45,600 nucleotides of DNA from an uncultured Lachnospiraceae bacterium. Lineage in GTDB: Bacteria; Bacillota; Clostridia; Lachnospirales; Lachnospiraceae. The notes under the pieces are model-generated. The model worked only from the letters and a program-made list of their open reading frames with translations. It was not told where the DNA came from and ran no database searches. Location: assembly GCA_947246015.1 (NCBI GenBank), contig CAMXQE010000030.1, forward strand, positions 1 to 45,600, in the 5' to 3' direction. A program made the translations under genes and the position numbers. Positions within the stretch are counted from its first letter, which is position 1. Each line of letters opens with the position of its first letter. Shown here piece by piece: positions 26,530 through 34,839 of the stretch.

Positions 26530-29130
26530 ATGGGTGTTTTGGGAGATGGAATGCAGGAGTCGGGCGTGGAAAAAATGGGTATGGAGGAATCGGGTGTAAG
26601 GCGGACGGGTGTGGAAAACGCTGGTTTGGAAGAACTGGATAGGAAGGGAATCGGTGCGGAAGAAATAGACAGGGGAGATGCTGGTATGCCATGGATAGAC
26701 AGGACGGCAGGTGGTATGGCTGAAGCGGACGGGCTGGAAGAGGTTTCGGCCGGAGCGGATGTGTTGAGAGCGGATATGGTCGGAGCAGATGCGTTAGGAG
26801 CGGATGCATTGGAACCGGATATGACCGGAGCAGATGTGTTGAGAGCAGATGCATTGGAACCGGATATGGCCGGAGTGGATGCGCCGGGAGCGGATGCGTT
26901 GGAACCGGATTTGACCGGGGGGGATGTGTTGGATGCAGATGCAGCAGGAATGACTTTTGACGGTGCGGATGGGCAGAAGGGGGAGACTCCGGAGGAAAAG
27001 AAGCCGGATGTGAAACCGACGGAAACGATAGGGAAGATTGTGCTGGACTACAGGCATTATCCGGGACAGGATTTTTATTGTGACGGGGATGTGGAGGATG
27101 AACTGCTGGAAATCGTGAAGAAGTATTCGTTCGTGGAATACCAGAGGATTATCGAAGAGCGTGCCAGCTGGCCCATACTCTATCATCTGTCGCCGCTGCG
27201 GGAAAATATCGTGGACTGGATTCCCATGGATAAGACTGCGAAGGTGCTGGAAATCGGTTCCGGCTGCGGGGCTATTACGGGAAAACTGGCGGAAAAGGCC
27301 GGGAGTGTGGTCTGTATCGAACTTTCCAGAAAACGGAGCCTGATAAATGCCTACCGTCATCAGGATTGCGATAATGTGACGATACATGTGGGCAATTTTA
27401 AGGACATAGAACCGGATTTGCCGGATGACTTTGATTACATCTGTTTTATCGGGGTGTTTGAGTACGGGCAGAGTTATATCAATACAAAGAATCCTTATGT
27501 GGATTGGCTGAAGATGATGCGGGGGCATCTGAAAGAGGACGGACGGATTATCATTGCCATAGAGAATAAGCTCGGATTGAAATACTTTGCCGGGTGCATG
27601 GAGGACCATCTGGGTACGTTTTTTTCGGGAATTGAGGATTATGCGCAGGGCGGAGGCGTGAGGACTTTTTCGAGGAGACGGTTGGAACAGATGTTCCGTG
27701 AAAGCGGTCTGACGGAGTATTCTTTTTATTATCCATATCCTGATTATAAGTTCATGACCACGCTTTATTCCGACGAGCGGCCGCCGAAACCGGGGGAGCT
27801 GTACGATAATCAACGGAATTTCGACAGAGAGAGGATGCGTCTGTTTGATGAAAAGCAGGCGTTTGACGGAATCGCGAAGGATGAGCTGTTTTCCGTGTTT
27901 TCCAATTCCTATCTGGCTGTGATTGGAGAGGGATTTGATATAAAGTATGCGAAATATTCCAATGACCGTGCGCCGGAATATGCAATCCGGACAGAAATCA
28001 TCCATAGAAAAGGTTTGTGGTCGGTAAAAAAGAAACCGCTTTCCGAATATGCCGTAGAGCATATCGGGGGGATGGAAACGGCTTATCATGATTTAAAGGA
28101 GCGTTTTGCGGGCAGCAGGCTGGAAGTGAACCGTTGCCGCCTTGATTTTGACAGTTGGGGAGCTACTTTCGAATATGTGGAAGGGGTGACGCTGGAAGAG
28201 ATTTTGGACGGTTATCTGGAACGGGATGATATTGCCGGTTTTCAGGAACTGTTTGACGAATATGTGGAGCGGATTTCATGGAATGAAGAAATGCCGGTGG
28301 CGGATTATGATTTGATATTTGCCAATATCCTGATTCTGCCGGAGACGGCCCGGAGCAGGGAGCGGGACGGAGAGGAAAAAAAGGAATGGCCGGATGTGGA
28401 GCTGGTGAAGGATGCGGTCTGGATGATTATTGATTATGAATGGACATTCGGAAAGCCGATGCCGGCAAAGGAAATTGCTTTCCGCGCTGTTTACTGCTAT
28501 GTACTGGAAAATGAAAAGCGGAACAGGCTGGATTTGGGAGCAGTCATGGATAAGCTGGGAATTACCGAGCAGGAGGCGGAAAGTTACAGACAGCAGGAGA
28601 TGGAATTCCAAAAGTTTGTGACGGGCAGACACAAGTCTATGGGAGAGATGCGGGATGCCATTGGACACAGAATTATCGATCCGTTAAAATGGCTGGACAA
28701 GTTTGATGATTCTTCCATGAAAGAGTGGGTGCAGATTTATGAGGATAAGGGGAGCGGATGCCGTGAGGAGGAATCCTATTTTGTGGCGGACGCTTATGAG
28801 AATGAGAATACGCTGCATTTTTCGCTGGCAGTGGACGGGAATGTACATTTAATCCGTATTGACCCGGCTATGGATTATTGTGCGGTGCGGATTGAAGAAC
28901 TTTTGTTTAACGGGGAAAAGGTGGAACCGGACCGAAAGACGGTAGTAACCAACGGCAGGAGGATGCAGAACGGCAGTTATGTGTTTGCAACGGAGGATCC
29001 GAATATCAATATCAAGCTGGAGGATTTGGCGAGAAAGGCGGATAACGAGCTGGAAGTGAAGATGGAGATTGCACGGATTCCGGCAGGTATCGCACAGGAT
29101 ATGGCGGCGGCTGTGAAGCGGTTTTTCTGA
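26530..29130 (+). CDS. Large methyltransferase with kinase-like C-terminal region, possible WbdD-type chain terminator, 866 aa
   Basis: Order: an N-terminal low-complexity segment, with residues 75-139 being thirteen perfect 5-residue units; a class I methyltransferase domain (about 195-370) with VLEIGSGCGAITG (239-251); then a region of about 300 residues with kinase-like landmarks. These are a Lys-rich SVKKKP near 498, DYDLIFANIL at 592-601 aligning with the HGDLHxxNIL catalytic loop (D594, N599), and MIIDYEW with D635 at the DFG-Asp position. The His of the loop is Asp here. A C-terminal domain of about 150 residues follows. AAGGAG nine bases before the ATG supports translation of the repeats. 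It follows the Wzt-like ATPase. The methyltransferase call is firm; the kinase-like and capping roles are inference from motif spacing and context. Confidence 0.85.
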   Translation: MGVLGDGMQESGVEKMGMEESGVRRTGVENAGLEELDRKGIGAEEIDRGDAGMPWIDRTAGGMAEADGLEEVSAGADVLRADMVGADALGADALEPDMTGADVLRADALEPDMAGVDAPGADALEPDLTGGDVLDADAAGMTFDGADGQKGETPEEKKPDVKPTETIGKIVLDYRHYPGQDFYCDGDVEDELLEIVKKYSFVEYQRIIEERASWPILYHLSPLRENIVDWIPMDKTAKVLEIGSGCGAITGKLAEKAGSVVCIELSRKRSLINAYRHQDCDNVTIHVGNFKDIEPDLPDDFDYICFIGVFEYGQSYINTKNPYVDWLKMMRGHLKEDGRIIIAIENKLGLKYFAGCMEDHLGTFFSGIEDYAQGGGVRTFSRRRLEQMFRESGLTEYSFYYPYPDYKFMTTLYSDERPPKPGELYDNQRNFDRERMRLFDEKQAFDGIAKDELFSVFSNSYLAVIGEGFDIKYAKYSNDRAPEYAIRTEIIHRKGLWSVKKKPLSEYAVEHIGGMETAYHDLKERFAGSRLEVNRCRLDFDSWGATFEYVEGVTLEEILDGYLERDDIAGFQELFDEYVERISWNEEMPVADYDLIFANILILPETARSRERDGEEKKEWPDVELVKDAVWMIIDYEWTFGKPMPAKEIAFRAVYCYVLENEKRNRLDLGAVMDKLGITEQEAESYRQQEMEFQKFVTGRHKSMGEMRDAIGHRIIDPLKWLDKFDDSSMKEWVQIYEDKGSGCREEESYFVADAYENENTLHFSLAVDGNVHLIRIDPAMDYCAVRIEELLFNGEKVEPDRKTVVTNGRRMQNGSYVFATEDPNINIKLEDLARKADNELEVKMEIARIPAGIAQDMAAAVKRFF
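26752..26946 (+). repeat. Thirteen 15-bp in-frame repeats encoding pentapeptide-like units
   Basis: Every unit from 26752 to 26946 has Asp as its third residue (GADVL, RADMV, GADAL, EPDMT and variants). In register this is A-D-[VMAL]-x-x, close to the A(D/N)Lxx consensus of pentapeptide-repeat proteins. Individual units differ by one to six bases. Confidence 0.92.
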
Positions 29131-29216
29131 AGGTTCTGCAGAGGCGTTTGCTTCCGGCGGACAGCGGGCCGGACGGCTGTCTGCAGCGGAGCAGCTGACT
29201 ATGAAATGATTTTGGG

Positions 29217-31502
29217 ATGGATTTGGATATGATGGCAGGTTTAAAGCAGTGGATGAAGGGCGGGCTGGCTGCATGGCAGCGCCGGAAATATGACAGGCTG
29301 CTGGAAAAGAAGACGGTTACTTATGATGGATGGATACGGCGCGTGGAAACGGAAAAGTTCGGAAAAGGAGCAGGGGCAGTGCTGCCTGCGGTGCGTCAGG
29401 TACCTTATGAGGTTTTGCCTGCTTATCTGAACGGAGAGATGATGTATACGGATGAAGCAGACGTGGTATTGTTTGTCGGAAAAGGCGGAATGGCAAGCGA
29501 AATTGCGGAAAGGGTGGTGTCGGATTATTTTAACCGGAATGGTGAGGTGGATATGGCCTATGGGGACGAAGATGTGCTGGGACCGGACGGGATACGCTAT
29601 ACGCCATGGTTTAAGCCCCACTGGTCGCCGGATACTTTCCTGTCATATTTCTATTTCGGAAATATCTTTGCCGTGCGCATGAGGGCGCTTCGGGAGCTGA
29701 CAGAAGCGGAAAAAGACTGGATAAGGCAAAAGGAAGGGGAAGACGGAAACGGGAATGCCATTGCTTATCGTTTGTGCTATATTCTGGCTGTAAAGTGCGG
29801 CGGTTTCCTGGCGAGAGGGAACGGCGCGGAAGAAGGAGACGGGTTTTGGTTTCCGGTAGGACATATGGATGAGGTACTGTTTCATGCGAGGAGCAACCGT
29901 GAACTGGAACTGCTCCGTTCACAGGCGCTTGACCGGACCGGCTGTCCTGTTATGGCAGGGAAGGACGGAAAAGATGGAAAAAAAGGAAAAGGGGAGAATG
30001 GCAGGAAGGAAAGCCCGCTGTCTATCGTGATTCCATCCAAAGATAATGCAGAAGTTTTAAAGCGGTGCATCAGGGCGGTTCAGAAAGTGTGCCGGAAAGC
30101 GGAGCATGTATCTGCCTGTGAGGTTATCGTAGTTGATAACGGCAGTGCTGCCAGGGTGCGGAAAGAGTTGGAGGACTGGCTGGAAAGACAGGCGGACGCA
30201 GACGGCGGGAAAATCCGGTATTTTTACAAGTATGAGGAAATGCCGTTTCATTTTTCACGTATGTGCAATATGGGGGCGGATGCCGCTTCTGGTGAGGTGC
30301 TGCTGTTTCTGAACGATGATGTGGAAATGGCAGAGGATGGGATAAAAGGGCAGGAGAATCTGCTGGATGCTCTGTATGACAGGGCCAAACGCTGTTATAC
30401 CGGAGCGGCAGGAGTGAAGCTGTATTATCCGGACAGCCGGCGTGTGCAGCACGCGGGGATTGTCAATCTGCGTCCGGGACCGGTGCACAAGCTGCAGTTT
30501 AAAGAGGATGATGCGGATTATTATTACGGATGGAACAGACGGGAGCGCAATGTGATAGCGGTAACCGGGGCCTGTCTTGCAGTGGAAAAGAAAAAGTATG
30601 CGGAAGCAGGCGGTTTTCCGGAGGAACTTCCGGTGGCGTTCAATGACGTGGATTTCTGTTTTACGTTGTTTGAAAAGGGATATTATCAGGTGGTATTGCA
30701 GGATGTGGTTCTGTACCATTATGAGTCGATGAGCCGTGGGAATGATGACGGCAGGGAGAAGCTGGAACGGCTGCTTGGGGAAAAGGACAAACTGTATGCG
30801 AGGCATCCGCGTATGTATGCGGCAGACCCTTTTTACCACAAGTATATGGCGGGAGATATGCTGAGCACGGGTTTTGAACTGCGGGCTGATTATGACTGGA
30901 ATCCGCAGATGCGGAGCGGGAAACCGACGGAAGAGAGGCTGGATGTGAAGTGCAGGGAAGATGCCTGTGTGATGGTAAGCCTGGAATATGCCGGAACGGT
31001 AGGACAGTTTTGGAGCGCAGGGGAGTCTCCTGAGGTACAGCTGTCTTTGGAAGCCGGGAGGCCCCCGGCGCTCCGGCGGCCGGAGGACAGTCTGGCGGAA
31101 AACATCGGCGGAAGAAACCGGACGTATCTGATTCAGGGTTATTGTTTTGTGACGGGTTCGGATAATGCTTTATATGAGAAACGACTGATTTTCGGACGGG
31201 AACCGGGGGAGGAAACCGGAAAAGCTTTAGGAGAAGTTTCGGGTAAAGCTGATGGACCTGAACCGGCGGACCGGACAGGCCGTTATGTCGGAGGGGTGCT
31301 GTCTGTAGAAGCGGAGCCTTTGCCGCGGAAGGATGTGGCGGATAATCTTCCGGATCAGGTGAATGTAGGACTGGCGGGTTTCAGCGTTCTGATTGAAGAC
31401 AGGGATTTGCCGCGGGGAGCATACCGGATTGGGGTGCTGGTCCGGGATAATTGTTCGGGGCAGAGACTCTATTCATGGACGGACCGGTATCTGACGGTCT
31501 GA
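29217..31502 (+). CDS. GT2 glycosyltransferase with degenerate N-terminal GT domain, 761 aa
   Basis: A tandem-type family 2 glycosyltransferase. The C-terminal GT-A domain (about 270-520) looks complete: LSIVIPSKDNAEVLKRCI, EVIVVDNGS, the metal site LFLNDDVE, an AVTGACLAVEK segment and the FNDVDFC acceptor-side motif. The N-terminal domain lacks the nucleotide-binding start, and where its relatives have LFDQDD it reads LFVGKGG, so it has lost the DxD-type metal site. Yet it keeps the later AYGDEDVLG and WFKPHWSPDTFLSYFYF segments. About 200 C-terminal residues look like a beta-rich domain. The start is uncertain (ATG at 29217 or 29229). Cytoplasmic or membrane-peripheral; extends the lipid-linked glycan with an unknown sugar. 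Confidence 0.88.
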   Translation: MDLDMMAGLKQWMKGGLAAWQRRKYDRLLEKKTVTYDGWIRRVETEKFGKGAGAVLPAVRQVPYEVLPAYLNGEMMYTDEADVVLFVGKGGMASEIAERVVSDYFNRNGEVDMAYGDEDVLGPDGIRYTPWFKPHWSPDTFLSYFYFGNIFAVRMRALRELTEAEKDWIRQKEGEDGNGNAIAYRLCYILAVKCGGFLARGNGAEEGDGFWFPVGHMDEVLFHARSNRELELLRSQALDRTGCPVMAGKDGKDGKKGKGENGRKESPLSIVIPSKDNAEVLKRCIRAVQKVCRKAEHVSACEVIVVDNGSAARVRKELEDWLERQADADGGKIRYFYKYEEMPFHFSRMCNMGADAASGEVLLFLNDDVEMAEDGIKGQENLLDALYDRAKRCYTGAAGVKLYYPDSRRVQHAGIVNLRPGPVHKLQFKEDDADYYYGWNRRERNVIAVTGACLAVEKKKYAEAGGFPEELPVAFNDVDFCFTLFEKGYYQVVLQDVVLYHYESMSRGNDDGREKLERLLGEKDKLYARHPRMYAADPFYHKYMAGDMLSTGFELRADYDWNPQMRSGKPTEERLDVKCREDACVMVSLEYAGTVGQFWSAGESPEVQLSLEAGRPPALRRPEDSLAENIGGRNRTYLIQGYCFVTGSDNALYEKRLIFGREPGEETGKALGEVSGKADGPEPADRTGRYVGGVLSVEAEPLPRKDVADNLPDQVNVGLAGFSVLIEDRDLPRGAYRIGVLVRDNCSGQRLYSWTDRYLTV

Positions 31503-31602
31503 TTCCCGTGGGAGTCAAAGACCCCGCCGCAAGCAGCGGGGGCTTTGACCCTCGCGGCAGTCGCCAAATGTTGCAGACACTTGGCTCGTTGCTCGCGGGA
31601 AT
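31502..31602. repeat. Palindromic repeat element, copy A (101 bp)
   Basis: Ends are ATTCCCG and CGGGAAT. Inside, GTCAAAG (31514) and CTTTGAC (31543) enclose a GC-rich stem of about 16 bp. The right arm from GCAG at 31557 to the end matches the reverse complement of copy B (43474-43559) at roughly 83% over 46 bases. The left boundary overlaps the last base of the stop codon of the preceding glycosyltransferase. Confidence 0.8.
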
Positions 31603-31634
31603 AAATAAGATGGAATAAATAGGAACGAACAGAA

Positions 31635-33605
31635 ATGAGGAAGCATATGGAGATGACGGATTATAAAGAGGCATACGAAAAAGAACATATCAAGTGTGCG
31701 GATTTGGCAGGCCGGGTGGCGGAACTGGAGGAGAAGAACGACGAGCTGACGTTTAAGCTGAACCGGATTAAGAACAATCCTCTTTGGAAAATGAGCGCTC
31801 CGCTGCGCAGAGTGATGCATTACTGTATCCGGCAGGGGAACCGGCTGAAAAACTGCGGGAATCTGCGGGGGATATGGGCGAAGCTGAAATATAAGAAGCG
31901 TGAGCGGGAAGTAATGGCCTATTTCGGTACGGCCAGTTTTCCGGATGAGGCGCGGAGAAAAGAGGAACGGGAGACCGTTTTCCCGAACCGGGTCAAAATC
32001 AGCATACTGGTGCCGCTTTGGAATAATCAGCGGGAATTTCAGACTGCCATGCTGGATTCCGTCATGAACCAGACTTATGAAAACTGGGAATTGTGCCTGG
32101 CTGACGGTTCGGATGAGGAACACAGCTATATGGGGGAAATATGCAGGGAGTATGCTGCCCGGTCGGATGGAAGGATTGTATATAAGAAGTTGGAAAAAAA
32201 CAGCGGCATCGCAGGAAATACCAACGAATGCCTGAAACTGGCCACAGGCGAATACATCGGTCTGTTCGATCAGGATGATATTTTGCATCCTTCGGTGCTG
32301 TATGAATACGTGAAGGTCATCAATGAACAGGGAGCTGACTATATTTACTGTGACGAGACAACGTTTAAGAACAACGATATCAATAAGATGCTGACCATGC
32401 ATTTCAAGCCTGACTATGCGGTGGATAATCTGCGGGCTAATAACTATATCTGTCATTTCAGTGTATTCAGCAGGAAACTGCTGGATGGGGATGAACTGTT
32501 CCGTTCCAAATATGACGGGAGCCAGGACCACGATATGATTCTGCGCCTGACGGACCGGGCGGAGAAAATCGTACATGTGCCGAAACTGATGTATTACTGG
32601 CGTTCCCATGCAGGCAGCACGGCCAGCGGCATAGAGGCGAAGTCGTATGCTATTGACGCAGCTAAGGGAGCGGTGGCGGAACATTTGAAGAAGCACGGGT
32701 ATAATCATTTCAAGATTACCAGTACAAGGGCATTTGAGACAATTTTCAAGATAAGCTACCAGATAATCGGCAATCCGAAGATTTCTATTGTAATTGCAAA
32801 TAAAGACCATGAGGCAGATTTGCGCAGGTGTATCACTTCTATTTTCGAGAAATCCACTTATGATAATTTTGAAATCATTGTGGTGGAAAATAACAGCGAA
32901 ACGCCGGAAATATGGAAATACTATGAGGAATTGAAAGAAAAAGAGCAGGTGAAGGTGATTACCTATAAGGGAAGTTTCAATTATTCCGCAGTGAACAATC
33001 TGGGTGTGAAGGAAGCGGAAGGTGAGTATATCCTGCTTTTAAATAACGATACGCAGGTGATTACTGTAAACTGGATGGAGGAGCTTCTGATGTATGCCCA
33101 GCGGGAGGATGTGGGCGCCGTAGGGGCGAAGCTTTATTATGAGAATAAGACGATACAACATGCCGGAGTGGTACTGGCGCTTGGCGCACACCGTACGGCA
33201 GGGCACAGCCATTACGGACAGCACAGGGAGAATCTGGGCTATATGGGAAGGCTCTGCTATGCGCAGGATGTATCGGCAGTGACAGGTGCCTGTCTGATGG
33301 TTTCGAAAGACCTGTACCGGAAAGTGGGCGGTTTGGATGAATCCTTTGCGGTTTCGCTGAATGATGTGGATTTCTGTATAAAACTGAGGGAAGCGGGATA
33401 TCTGAATGTGTTCACGCCTTTTGCGGAACTGTATCATTTTGAATCCGTATCGAGGGGACTGGATGACCGGGGAGAGAAGGCAAGACGGTATGATGAAGAA
33501 TCGGAGCGTTTCCGTAAGAAATGGAAAGAGGTGCTGGAAAAAGGGGACCCGTATTATAATGTGAATTTTTCTTTGGACAGGAGCGATTTCTCATTAAGGG
33601 TTTAA
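31635..33605 (+). CDS. GT2 glycosyltransferase with two complete GT-A domains, 656 aa
   Basis: A coiled-coil-like N-terminus (about 10-45) is followed by GT domain 1 (about 120-330: ISILVPLWNN, NSGIAGNTNECL, metal site LFDQDD, FKPDYAVDNLRANNYICHF). GT domain 2 (about 375-600) has ISIVIANKDHEADL, EIIVVENNSE, LLNNDTQV, SAVTGACLMVSK and SLNDVDFC. Both carry a DxD-type site, so one protein may add two sugars, as in rhamnan-type and O-antigen polymerases of the same architecture. The start is uncertain: ATG at 31635, or 31647 with GAGGAA upstream. It is the reference against which the shortened tandem GTs in the locus can be compared. Confidence 0.92.
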   Translation: MRKHMEMTDYKEAYEKEHIKCADLAGRVAELEEKNDELTFKLNRIKNNPLWKMSAPLRRVMHYCIRQGNRLKNCGNLRGIWAKLKYKKREREVMAYFGTASFPDEARRKEERETVFPNRVKISILVPLWNNQREFQTAMLDSVMNQTYENWELCLADGSDEEHSYMGEICREYAARSDGRIVYKKLEKNSGIAGNTNECLKLATGEYIGLFDQDDILHPSVLYEYVKVINEQGADYIYCDETTFKNNDINKMLTMHFKPDYAVDNLRANNYICHFSVFSRKLLDGDELFRSKYDGSQDHDMILRLTDRAEKIVHVPKLMYYWRSHAGSTASGIEAKSYAIDAAKGAVAEHLKKHGYNHFKITSTRAFETIFKISYQIIGNPKISIVIANKDHEADLRRCITSIFEKSTYDNFEIIVVENNSETPEIWKYYEELKEKEQVKVITYKGSFNYSAVNNLGVKEAEGEYILLLNNDTQVITVNWMEELLMYAQREDVGAVGAKLYYENKTIQHAGVVLALGAHRTAGHSHYGQHRENLGYMGRLCYAQDVSAVTGACLMVSKDLYRKVGGLDESFAVSLNDVDFCIKLREAGYLNVFTPFAELYHFESVSRGLDDRGEKARRYDEESERFRKKWKEVLEKGDPYYNVNFSLDRSDFSLRV

Positions 33606-33641
33606 GAGACTGGATGGATATCGCATCCGGAATAATGACAG

Positions 33642-33675
33642 CCGGACAGGTGTGCGACACATCTGTCCGGTTTTT
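33642..33675 (+). terminator. Intrinsic terminator after the 31635 glycosyltransferase
   Basis: CCGGACAG (33642) and CTGTCCGG (33663) form a stem continued by TGTG/CACA around a CGA loop, followed at once by TTTTT. It ends the long upstream transcription unit. Confidence 0.88.
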
Positions 33676-33743
33676 GTGCACACGGACACCCAGCGCAGAG
33701 AGCAGGGAGGGAATCTCTCCTACCCGATTGCGTATGAAAGAAC

Positions 33744-34598
33744 CTATTCGAGTTTGCGGGAATCAAAAGGAATATTGTTTTGTTCCAGCAGGGACTTCAG
33801 GTAATCAATCTGGGGCAGGTAATAATCCGCAGCTTCTTTTTTGGTACGTGCAATAATTTCTTCGGAACTGGTGCCGCATAAGTTTAAAATTCCTTCACAA
33901 ATCATGGGCGATTCTCCTTTCATTTTCATGGCAGCAGTAGTCAGCTGGTGCATGTATTTTATATAGATATCCTGTTCCTGATGTTTTATGTAATCTTTTA
34001 CCAACCGGTTTGCCGGAATGGTATCCTGAAGTCTGTTAGCGAGGCTGTACAGGTACAGGCTTTCATCCGGGGAAAGTTCGGCGGTAACGATAATCTGTAT
34101 ATAAAATGTCTCTTTATTAATATAATAAATCCCTTCGGAGATTTTTTCAACTGTTAATTTACGTTCTTTTTTGAGATGGCGGAATAATTTTCCGGGGAAA
34201 TGGAGACTGAGGAAAGTGAGGGTAATGTCGTCGGCGGTATATTGGTTTTTATGGCCTGTCTGACTGATGAGCAGACCGGCATAGCCTATGGCCTTGTAAT
34301 AGGAATCCGTGCTGAGCGAGGAACCGTAGCCTTTGATTTCAAACAGGTTATAAGTATTGAAAATACGGGCGATATTTTTACTGATTGGTTGCTGCACCAG
34401 CTTTTTGATGACGAGGAGGTCGATACGGTAGCTGTTTTTTCCAAGGATGTACTCAGACTGGAATTCCAACTGAGAGTCGTAGTCCCGCAGTTCGATTTGG
34501 ATAGCGCAGGAGACAGCTTCGTGCCAGTTGGTACGTTGACTTTTGGAGTGCGTGGAAGCGGTGGAAGGCATAGGAGAAATAAGAGTCCGGTTGTTCAT
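33744..34598 (-). CDS. PD-(D/E)xK-nuclease-like protein of unknown role, 284 aa
   Basis: The segment YRIDLLVIKK, then about 25 residues later NLFEIKGYGS, gives the D...ExK pattern of the PD-(D/E)xK fold. An upstream WHEAVSCAIQIELRDY helix is typical of a family often seen in Lachnospiraceae genomes. The chosen ATG at 34598 has AAAGGTA upstream; an in-frame ATG at 34778 would translate about 60 residues of low-quality sequence across the intergenic region. It is convergent with the glycosyltransferase operon and divergent from phosphoglucomutase. The protein could act on nucleic acid or be a degenerate relative used for binding. Its link to the polysaccharide genes is unclear. Confidence 0.75.
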   Translation of the reverse strand: MNNRTLISPMPSTASTHSKSQRTNWHEAVSCAIQIELRDYDSQLEFQSEYILGKNSYRIDLLVIKKLVQQPISKNIARIFNTYNLFEIKGYGSSLSTDSYYKAIGYAGLLISQTGHKNQYTADDITLTFLSLHFPGKLFRHLKKERKLTVEKISEGIYYINKETFYIQIIVTAELSPDESLYLYSLANRLQDTIPANRLVKDYIKHQEQDIYIKYMHQLTTAAMKMKGESPMICEGILNLCGTSSEEIIARTKKEAADYYLPQIDYLKSLLEQNNIPFDSRKLE

Positions 34599-34772
34599 AG
34601 ATGGGGTACCTTTCAGGGAAACAGACAGGGGTGCAATTTGTTTTCGGTTGTTGCAGCCATAGATGAATAGTTGATGAACAGGAAGAAAATGCCTGATATG
34701 TTTTATTAAAATATAGAAAATCTTGTTGCTGCTTATTTTACCACAAAAAGGAAGATAAGGCAAACATAACAC

Positions 34773-34801
34773 TTTCAAAATCGGGAAAAATATGGTATGA
34801 T
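34773..34801 (+). promoter_or_regulatory. Likely promoter of the phosphoglucomutase gene
   Basis: TTTCAA (34773-34778) and TATGAT (34796-34801) with a 17-base spacer, about 40 bases before the start codon. Confidence 0.5.
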
Positions 34802-34839
34802 ATAAGCGTCGGCAAACTATAAAACAGGAGGAGCAGAAA

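Noticed and set aside
26794..28089. Long minus-strand open frame opposite the methyltransferase gene
   Set aside because: It mirrors the codon structure of the plus-strand gene, has no ribosome site or family motifs, and its C-terminal repeats are the complement of the pentapeptide repeats.
31515..32810. Long minus-strand open frame opposite a glycosyltransferase
   Set aside because: The plus strand has two complete GT-A domains with clear motifs; the reverse frame has none.
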